Below are positions 53,581 to 64,000 of a stretch of 64,000 bases of DNA, piece by piece. The DNA comes from Faucicola osloensis_D. GTDB lineage: Bacteria; Pseudomonadota; Gammaproteobacteria; Pseudomonadales; Moraxellaceae. Below the pieces are notes generated by a model that made no database searches, was not told where the DNA came from, and saw only the letters and a list, made by a program, of their open reading frames with translations. The stretch lies in assembly GCA_020041925.1 (NCBI GenBank), contig CP083409.1, one strand, 5' to 3'. How positions within the stretch are numbered: position 1 is the first letter of the stretch; each line of letters opens with the position of its first letter. The position numbers and the translations under genes are program-made.

Positions 53581-56130
53581 ATGACTACAAACGTTACTGC
53601 CATTGCGGCTAATCCAGCGGTAGATGTACTCTCTGAGCAAGTCCAGCAAGCCATTTATCAAAAATTAGCTGCCAATCTTGGTATCAAACTCAACCAAATG
53701 ATGGCATTCGTCAAACTCTACGATGATGGCGCGACGATTCCGTTTATTGCCCGCTATCGTAAAGACCAAACCGGCGGGCTTGATGATGTACAGTTGCGTA
53801 GTTTGGAAAAATCCCTCAGCTATGAACGAGATATGGCCATTCGCCGCCAAAAAATCATTGAGCTGTTGACCTCACAAAATAAGCTGACCGATGAATTAAG
53901 TGAACGCATTAATCAGGCGGCATCCAAACTTGAATTAGAAGACATTTATTTGCCGTATCGTCCGCGCCGTCGCTCACTGGCAACCCAAGCGCGTGAAGCA
54001 GGACTTGAGCCAATTGCCTTGGCGGTTTTAAATGAGTCGGTAAGCCCAGAGACAGCATTATCAGCGTACCAAGCGCCAGCGCCTGTACAGGATGACAACG
54101 GCGAAGCCGAAGCGTCAATTTTTGAAGATAAAGAAAAACAGTTATCAGGCATCGGTGCCATTATTATCGATGAGTGGACACAGCAGCTTGATCTACTCGA
54201 TAAACTGCGCGTCGGCTTTGGTAAAATTGCCCAAATTCATAGCCGTCTAGTGGGCGAAGAAAAACGGGAAGTCGGCGAAAAATACAAAGACTATTTCGAC
54301 CACACTGAAAGCTTGGCACGTCTACCCAATCATCGATTATTAGCGATGCTACGCGGTCGCCAAGACAACGTACTGACGATTGCGATTGAAGGCGAGGATG
54401 CACCATTTACCGAGCAAATTAATCACGCATTTAACTTAACGGCTGCCGAACCTAGTGAGCGGCAACAGTTTTTATTGTCACTGGGCAAAAAACTGTGGTT
54501 GGACAAATGGCGTCCGCATATTGAGCATCGTTTGCTCACAGAAAAACGCTTAACGGCTGAATCAGCAGCAATTGACGTGTTTGCAAACAATTTACAGCAT
54601 TTATTAATGGCAGCGCCAGCGGGTCAAAAAACGATTTTAGGCGTCGATCCGGGTATCCGTCATGGGGTTAAAATGGCTGTGGTTGATAGTCTAGGTCATG
54701 TTGCCAAAAATAGCGATGATAGTTTTGCGATTGCAACGGTATATCCATTTGCCCCAGACAATAAGGTCGATGAAGCCAAACAAACCATTGCCGATTTACT
54801 CAAAAACCACCATGTGGATTTAATCGCCATTGGTAATGGTACGGCTAGCCGTGAGACAGATGCTTTAATCAAAGAAATTTTGGCAGAAAACAGCGCTCAA
54901 GGAAACGGCGATATCAAAGCCGTGCCTGTGGTGGTCAATGAGTCTGGTGCGTCTGTGTACTCAGCCAGCGAACTGGCATCGCAAGAATTACAAGAGCTTG
55001 ATGTATCCATTCGTGGGGCGGTATCGATTGCCCGTCGTTTGCAAGATCCCTTGTCTGAGCTGGTTAAAGTCGATCCCAAAGCCATTGGCGTGGGTCAATA
55101 TCAGCATGACGTTAACCAAACGCAGCTGGCTGATAGTTTAACCAAAGTCACGCAAGACTGCGTGAATGCAGTAGGCGTAGATGTCAACACCGCAAGCCCT
55201 GCGATTTTGTCTTATATCGCAGGTCTCAATGTCAATGTAGCACAGCAAATTGTCAACTACCGCAACGAACACGGCGCATTTGCCAACCGTGAACAGCTCA
55301 AAAACGTGCCAAGATTGGGTGCCAAAACTTTTGAACAAGCGGCAGGTTTTTTACGCATTCGTGGCGGTGATGAGCCGTTAGATGCGACAGGGTTACACCC
55401 AGAAAACTACGAGATGGTCAAACAATGGCTGGCTTCAACTGACCACAATCTCAACGATGTGCTAGGTGACGAGTCAGCGCTTAACAATCTGACCGCTTCA
55501 CTGGTCGCTGCCGCAAACGATGAGGTTGATGATGCCGAGCAAGCAACGCTGAAAGCCGCTGCCATCAAACAAGAATTAGCCAAACCTGCCCACGATCCAA
55601 GACCGAGCTTTAAAACAGCAAAGTTTCGTGACGATGTCAATAGCCTCAACGATTTAACCGAAGGCATGACGCTTGAAGGCGTGGTCACCAATGTGACAAG
55701 TTTTGGTTGTTTTGTTGATGTTGGCGTCCATCAAGATGGCTTGGTACATATCTCAGAGATGGGTAACGAGTTTATCGCCGATCCGTTAAATCATGTCAAA
55801 CCAGGTGATATCGTCACCGTTCGCGTGATTTCAGTGGATGCAGAGCGTAAACGCGTGGGCTTTAGCATGAAGTCAGATACCCCAATGGCAGCCAAACCTG
55901 CTGAAAAAGCCCCCGCTAGTAAAGCAAAAAATGCCAACCAATCAATGGCTGGTACGGCGAAAAAATACGCAGACCCTATCGAGCGCGGCGCCAAATCAGC
56001 CAAACATTCGGGCAACCCCCAACGTAGTGATAAAGCCGCTAAACCGCAAAACCAAGCAGCCGACAAACCACAAAAAATTGGTAGCTTAGGTGCATTGTTG
56101 GCGCAAGCAGGTCTAAAAAAATCAACATAA
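53581..56130 (+). CDS. tex: Tex RNA-binding transcription accessory protein
   Basis: From the ATG at 53581 the product has 849 residues; an in-frame GTG at 53566 would add five. Tex is a nucleic-acid-binding protein with an N-terminal helical part (PFIARYRKDQTGGLDDVQLR), a YqgF-like RNase H fold (ILGVDPGIRHGVKMAVVD), a helix-hairpin-helix part (VNTASPAILSYIAGLNVNVAQQIVNYR) and a C-terminal S1 domain (EGMTLEGVVTNVTSFGCFVDVGVHQDGLVHISEM). The last 90 residues are a lysine-rich, low-complexity tail. It is needed for transcription control in several pathogens. Confidence 0.95.
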   Translation: MTTNVTAIAANPAVDVLSEQVQQAIYQKLAANLGIKLNQMMAFVKLYDDGATIPFIARYRKDQTGGLDDVQLRSLEKSLSYERDMAIRRQKIIELLTSQNKLTDELSERINQAASKLELEDIYLPYRPRRRSLATQAREAGLEPIALAVLNESVSPETALSAYQAPAPVQDDNGEAEASIFEDKEKQLSGIGAIIIDEWTQQLDLLDKLRVGFGKIAQIHSRLVGEEKREVGEKYKDYFDHTESLARLPNHRLLAMLRGRQDNVLTIAIEGEDAPFTEQINHAFNLTAAEPSERQQFLLSLGKKLWLDKWRPHIEHRLLTEKRLTAESAAIDVFANNLQHLLMAAPAGQKTILGVDPGIRHGVKMAVVDSLGHVAKNSDDSFAIATVYPFAPDNKVDEAKQTIADLLKNHHVDLIAIGNGTASRETDALIKEILAENSAQGNGDIKAVPVVVNESGASVYSASELASQELQELDVSIRGAVSIARRLQDPLSELVKVDPKAIGVGQYQHDVNQTQLADSLTKVTQDCVNAVGVDVNTASPAILSYIAGLNVNVAQQIVNYRNEHGAFANREQLKNVPRLGAKTFEQAAGFLRIRGGDEPLDATGLHPENYEMVKQWLASTDHNLNDVLGDESALNNLTASLVAAANDEVDDAEQATLKAAAIKQELAKPAHDPRPSFKTAKFRDDVNSLNDLTEGMTLEGVVTNVTSFGCFVDVGVHQDGLVHISEMGNEFIADPLNHVKPGDIVTVRVISVDAERKRVGFSMKSDTPMAAKPAEKAPASKAKNANQSMAGTAKKYADPIERGAKSAKHSGNPQRSDKAAKPQNQAADKPQKIGSLGALLAQAGLKKST

Positions 56131-56214
56131 ACCTCGCATCATTGGTAAACGTGCATCTAAATGGCTAAATCCATTTAGATGTTGCAATTGGTGATACAAG
56201 GTTTCGAGTGAGTG

Positions 56215-57147
56215 ATGGTCAATTTTTTACAAGCATTTTGGCAAGCGACTCGCCCACGCACTTATCCATTAGCGGTGGCTGGCATCATAGTAGCCAATGC
56301 GTTGGCATACTCCCGTATTGGCAGCTTTAACAGCAAAAATTGGCAAATCTTTTTGCTAAGCCTATGGGTTGCCTTAGGCTTACAGATTTTATCCAATTTA
56401 GCCAACGACTATGGCGATGGCATACGAGGTACGGATGCCCATCGACTCGACAGACAGACTGCCCAAGGGACAATCAACCCCAAGACCCTCAAGAAATTAA
56501 TCATAAGTTGGGCGCTGTTTATTTTTGGCTGCGGTATTGGCTTACTTTGGCTGAGCTTTAACAGTCTGACCGATTTCTTCACCTTCTTAGCATTGGGCAT
56601 CATCGCGATTATTGCCGCAGTGACCTATACCATGGGTAAAAAACCCTATGGGTACAATGCGAAAGGGGAAATAGCAGTATTTTTATTCTTCGGCTTAGTT
56701 AATGTCTTAGGGGGCGTGTACCTACAAACACAATTTATCCGCGTGATGGATATTATTGCTGCAGTGGTGATCGGCCTGCTATGCACTTGCGTATTGATGA
56801 TTAACAATATGCGGGATTTTGACACAGATACACACGCTGGTAAGAATACCCTTGCCACCACCCTAGGCAAAGAAAGCATGAGCCACCTGTATCGGTTTAT
56901 GTTGTTGGGTGCTTACTTTTTGCTAATCACCTTTGTGACCTTGCGACAAAATTTTTATCTATTAAGCCTACTTGCTCTAGTATCCCCGATTGCCAAGCAT
57001 CTTAAAGTGGTTCGCCATTATAGTGATGAAGCTATCCCCTCAAACGCACTAGCGCCAGAGCTAGCCAAAATTGTCTTAATTACCCTAGCGACCAGTATAT
57101 TGATGAGTGTAAGTATTCTTATCTTTAACTATAAAAAACTAATTTGA
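56215..57147 (+). CDS. menA: MenA-like UbiA-family prenyltransferase
   Basis: The 310-residue protein has about nine membrane segments and the first UbiA aspartate motif as NDYGDGIRGTD near residue 63-73, as in MenA, which joins a polyprenyl chain to 1,4-dihydroxy-2-naphthoate. The second motif is MRDFDTDTHAGKNTLATTLG. The other men genes are not in the window. Moraxellaceae are usually reported to rely on ubiquinone, so the acceptor here is in question. Start may be the GTG at 56212 or the ATG at 56215. Confidence 0.8.
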   Translation: MVNFLQAFWQATRPRTYPLAVAGIIVANALAYSRIGSFNSKNWQIFLLSLWVALGLQILSNLANDYGDGIRGTDAHRLDRQTAQGTINPKTLKKLIISWALFIFGCGIGLLWLSFNSLTDFFTFLALGIIAIIAAVTYTMGKKPYGYNAKGEIAVFLFFGLVNVLGGVYLQTQFIRVMDIIAAVVIGLLCTCVLMINNMRDFDTDTHAGKNTLATTLGKESMSHLYRFMLLGAYFLLITFVTLRQNFYLLSLLALVSPIAKHLKVVRHYSDEAIPSNALAPELAKIVLITLATSILMSVSILIFNYKKLI

Positions 57148-57177
57148 AAATAAATCAAAAAACTTTTCCCATTGGTA

Positions 57178-57205
57178 TTGACAGGTAAAAAGAAAAGCGT
57201 ATAAT
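57178..57205 (+). promoter_or_regulatory. rRNA operon promoter P1
   Basis: A perfect TTGACA at 57178-57183 is followed after 16 bases by a perfect TATAAT at 57200-57205, about 360 bases before 16S. Both boxes match consensus, as in strong rRNA promoters. Confidence 0.85.
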
Positions 57206-57311
57206 ACGCACTCACTGGCAGCGACTACAGCCACAAACTGTAGTAAAAACAACAACTTAAATTAATATAGATATAAGTTGAGCGGTCATAAAAAATTAAA
57301 GAAAAAAGTTA

Positions 57312-57339
57312 TTGACAACACAAAATAAGCTGTTAAAAT
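57312..57339 (+). promoter_or_regulatory. rRNA operon promoter P2
   Basis: TTGACA at 57312-57317 and TAAAAT at 57334-57339 are 16 bases apart. It lies 134 bases after P1, matching the tandem arrangement of many rRNA operons. Confidence 0.75.
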
Positions 57340-57568
57340 AGCGACCTTCTTAACGACATCAGCCGATGATGTTGTGAACTAAATAACAACAAACACAAGA
57401 ACAACTTGTGTGGATTTTCACTTAGGGCGATAAAATTAAGACTTTAATTAATTGTATTGTCAGAGTGAAGATACTCGTAAGTTTATTTGAGCAAAGACAG
57501 TATAAATAATTGAGTCAACAAATTAAATCTATTGACATCGCATAGCGATGACAATAGATAGAAAGATT

Positions 57569-59100
<1,532 letters not shown>

Positions 59101-59263
59101 ACTAAAGCACTAAGTGAGAATTCACAGCAAGTTGTTCTTGTGTATAAATAAGCTAATAATCGTTAATCTACAGCAGCGCAAATAGCAAGGCTAAGACTAA
59201 AATCCTTAGCAAAGGATTTTAGCTCGAACCTAAAATTGCGATGCAATTTTTTAACGGTTCTCG

Positions 59264-59340
59264 GGGTCTATAGCTCAGTTGGTTAGAGCACTGCCTTGAT
59301 AAGGCAGGGGTCATAAGTTCAAGTCTTATTAGACCCACCA
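59264..59340 (+). tRNA. tRNA-Ile (anticodon GAT)
   Basis: The 77-base gene folds with acceptor GGGTCTA/TAGACCC, and an anticodon stem and loop CTGCCTTGATAAGGCAG giving GAT. CCA is encoded at the end. It sits in the 16S-23S spacer, as in many gammaproteobacteria. Confidence 0.97.
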
Positions 59341-59351
59341 CCTCTTACTTA

Positions 59352-59427
59352 GGGGCCATAGCTCAGTTGGTAGAGCGCCTGCCTTGCACGCAGGAGGTCA
59401 GGAGTTCGACTCTCCTTGGCTCCACCA
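59352..59427 (+). tRNA. tRNA-Ala (anticodon TGC)
   Basis: The 76-base gene has acceptor GGGGCCA/TGGCTCC, an anticodon loop CTTGCAC giving TGC, and an encoded CCA. It follows tRNA-Ile after 11 bases in the spacer. Confidence 0.97.
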
Positions 59428-59727
59428 TAATTAGCTTAACGTTATAAAGCAGACAGAGTAATTTAGTAAGCATATTAAGAGATTACTTCAATCTGTTTTA
59501 TCAGAAATCACGACCTGACGAAGGTCTGATAATTCAATAACAACATAGAGAAATGAGTCTGGGTTAATTATCAAGTTCCAACGAAGATAATTAACCTTAG
59601 TAATCAGCCAATCAGACCCAAAGAAATGATTGGAACAACTGATTACTTAAAAGTAAAGAGAACTGAATCAAGCGTAAACATAGGTGAAGATCGTTACCAT
59701 TACCTATACGACCCTTTAGGGTTGTAT
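59428..59727 (+). other. tRNA-Ala to 23S spacer
   Basis: The 300-base spacer has no gene. Its last part carries the 5' arm of the 23S processing stem, GTTGTATAGTCAAG at 59721-59734. This pairs exactly with CTTGACTATACAAC at 62579-62592. Confidence 0.85.
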
Positions 59728-62587
<2,860 letters not shown>

Positions 62588-62686
62588 ACAACGCCTAAAT
62601 GGCTTTGTAGGTAATAACGATTATCACCTCGCTTGATATAGCTGATACTTTACTTTTATTAAACAACTCATTCCTCTATCCCCCTT

Positions 62687-62801
62687 TGCTGACGATAATA
62701 GCTTGGAGGTCCCACCTGATCCCTTCCCGAACTCAGAAGTGAAACTCCAATGCGCCAATGGTAGTGTGGTTCGCCCATGTGAGAGTAGGTCATCGTCAGC
62801 T
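62687..62801 (+). rRNA. 5S ribosomal RNA
   Basis: About 115 bases contain the conserved CCGAACTCAGAAGTGAAAC and GGTAGTGTGG stretches. The ends pair as TGCTGACGA with TCGTCAGC. It follows 23S after about 100 bases. Confidence 0.95.
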
Positions 62802-62815
62802 CCCTATTCCAAAAC

Positions 62816-62846
62816 ACCCCCTTACTGATAGTGAGGGGGGTTTTGC
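62816..62846 (+). terminator. rRNA operon terminator
   Basis: CCCCCTTACT pairs with AGTGAGGGGG around a three-base loop, followed by TTTTG. It lies 15 bases after 5S. Confidence 0.85.
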
Positions 62847-63021
62847 TTTGTGGCTGATTAATACGTTTTGTATAGGTTATTGTCGGAGACCTATAACGCT
62901 GAGACACTACCTTTATGAAAACCACACAACGAAATACAAGTCTCGTAAAATCCGGTATAAGCTTAAGATGGATGACATGCCAAAGCTTGTCCGATGTATC
63001 TTTGAACGCTTGATAAAATAG
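62847..63021. other. region after the rRNA operon, no gene seen
   Basis: The stretch has short open frames on both strands, one ending in IRYKLKMDDMPKLVRCIFERLIK on the plus strand. None has a ribosome site or a known family. It may be a decayed gene. Confidence 0.4.
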
Positions 63022-63049
63022 AAAAAGTGTGGCAACTACCACACTTTTT
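63022..63049. terminator. bidirectional terminator before the cpdB-like gene end
   Basis: AAAAAGTGTGG pairs perfectly with CCACACTTTTT around a six-base loop. It stands about 30 bases beyond the cpdB-like stop codon on the minus strand. Confidence 0.88.
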
Positions 63050-63080
63050 AACGATAAATAAAATACAAGTTTTTTGGCGA

Positions 63081-64000
63081 TTATTTTGATAAATCTATCG
63101 CATAATCTGCCAAGCCTTTATTTGAACCGTCATCATTATTTACGACGCTAATATTGGTTAATCCTGCTTTTTGGGCAAAGTCAATTTTGTTTGCACTCGA
63201 TTTAAAGATTACAGGACCCGCTGTTTTCACTTTGACAAACCGCCAGCTACGACTGCTACCATTATTGGTTAATGATAAATTCTTAGCCGCTTTGATATAG
63301 TTAATCAGCACATCACGATTGGCATCCGGTGATTCAACTACATTGGTACTATTGATGCTGTAGTATTCCTTTAGACCTGATGCACGATAGTTATTGGTTG
63401 CGATGATAAATGGTGCGTTGTCTTCAATCGGCTTGCCTTTGTAGGTTAAGTTTTGGATACGGCTACCGATAGGTTTAGTCACATCAATCTCATATTGCAC
63501 ATCGGGTGAGGTAAACATATCAAAGTTATACCCAGGAAAAGTGCTGATTAACGATTGTGGTGTGGTAAGACTTGGGTTTATTTGATTAAAGCGTTTGGCG
63601 GAATTCTCTAGCCATTTTTTGATATCACTGCCTTGTATTTTTACTGCAAACACGGTATTTGGATACAGGTACAAATCAGCCGCATTGTTAATGGCGATAT
63701 TGCCTTGAGCAACATCCGTATAATCTGAACCCCCTGCAAATCCGCTTTTAAATGGGGCACTCACTGATAAGACAGGGACATCTTTATATTGTGGCAAATT
63801 GGCGTTAATATAATCGCTGATATAATTGGCTTGGGCTTGGTTGACCACTTGAATCGCTGACACATCACCCACATCAGCAAAGTAAGAAGTCATTGAGAAA
63901 TCGGATGTACCGATTGGCGTTTTGACATAATTAATAGTGGCATTGTGTTCTGCTTGAATTAATTGAACCACTCGCGGGTCAGCTGCTACAAAAGTTTTAT
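63081..64000 (-). CDS. cpdB: CpdB-like 2',3'-cyclic-nucleotide phosphodiesterase / 3'-nucleotidase, C-terminal part
   Basis: The frame is open to the window edge, so the visible 306 residues are only the end of a larger protein. They cover the C-terminal nucleotidase domain: AIQVVNQAQANYISDYI, PVLSVSAPFKSGFAGGSDYTDVAQG, NAADLYLYPNTVFAVKIQG, DIKKWLENSAKRFNQINP and YNFDMFTSPDVQYEIDVTKPIGSRI. This matches periplasmic CpdB-type enzymes, which break down cyclic and 3'-nucleotides outside the cytoplasm. The metallophosphatase half and signal peptide lie outside the window. The last 50 residues are variable. A strong terminator follows. Confidence 0.88.
   Translation of the reverse strand, partial: KTFVAADPRVVQLIQAEHNATINYVKTPIGTSDFSMTSYFADVGDVSAIQVVNQAQANYISDYINANLPQYKDVPVLSVSAPFKSGFAGGSDYTDVAQGNIAINNAADLYLYPNTVFAVKIQGSDIKKWLENSAKRFNQINPSLTTPQSLISTFPGYNFDMFTSPDVQYEIDVTKPIGSRIQNLTYKGKPIEDNAPFIIATNNYRASGLKEYYSINSTNVVESPDANRDVLINYIKAAKNLSLTNNGSSRSWRFVKVKTAGPVIFKSSANKIDFAQKAGLTNISVVNNDDGSNKGLADYAIDLSK

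Larger units (their letters stand above)
57148..57568 (+). other. rRNA operon leader and promoter region
   Basis: It holds the two promoters listed separately and the 5' arm of the 16S processing stem: CACAAGAACAACTTG at 57394-57408 pairs exactly with CAAGTTGTTCTTGTG at 59128-59142. No coding sequence is present. Confidence 0.8.

Noticed and set aside
62668..63042. Minus-strand open frame of 124 codons over the 5S gene and terminator
   Set aside because: It covers a ribosomal RNA and a strong terminator, so it cannot be a normal gene.

Overview
The window is chromosomal DNA from a gammaproteobacterium of the family Moraxellaceae. The 16S gene (57569-59100), the AT-leaning composition and the gene neighbourhoods (thrS-infC, yjcH-actP, tex, pgsA, purL) fit Moraxella, most likely close to M. 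osloensis. The species call comes from memory of 16S sequence and was not computed.

Layout. 1-2543: the end of moaA, then moaC, moaD, moaE (molybdenum cofactor synthesis) and a TauE/SafE-type membrane exporter, all on the plus strand. 2803-7131: a minus-strand operon encoding an amino-acid-type solute-binding lipoprotein, a membrane histidine kinase with its own HPt domain, a single-domain CheY-like regulator and two CheX-like proteins. No CheW, receptor, CheR or CheB gene is present, so this looks like an unusual self-contained signalling module. 7318-8409: an intact IS630-family element with a -1 frameshift in its transposase.

8505-17367: an integrative element of about 8.9 kb resembling a phage satellite. 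It is bounded by 21-bp direct repeats with integrase arm-type repeats just inside each end. It carries a tyrosine integrase, an AlpA-like regulator, a run of small unknown genes, a DUF3987 primase/helicase-like protein, one exported protein of unknown function, and about 1.5 kb of non-coding repeat-rich DNA. Clusters of a 9-bp repeat lie in opposite orientation on the two sides of its gene block and could form a replication origin. No structural or packaging genes are visible.

17871-57147: mostly housekeeping genes. These include pgsA, purL, two YceI proteins, a LemA/TPM cluster, a HerA-like ATPase, a LOG-family protein, a GlcD-type FAD oxidase, serA, two unknown lipoproteins, ettA, a small acetyltransferase, thrS-infC (infC with an AUU start), a 5'-nucleotidase, yjcH-actP, a DCC protein, a TIGR01777 epimerase, a GbsR/MarR regulator with a membrane protein, an enoyl-CoA hydratase, a glycosyltransferase, an NRDE protein, a CobW GTPase, an OmpR regulator without envZ, tex and a MenA-like prenyltransferase.

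57148-62846: a complete rRNA operon (tandem promoters, 16S, tRNA-Ile, tRNA-Ala, 23S, 5S, terminator) with clear processing stems around 16S and 23S. 63081-64000 is the 3' part of a cpdB-like periplasmic nucleotidase gene that runs off the window.
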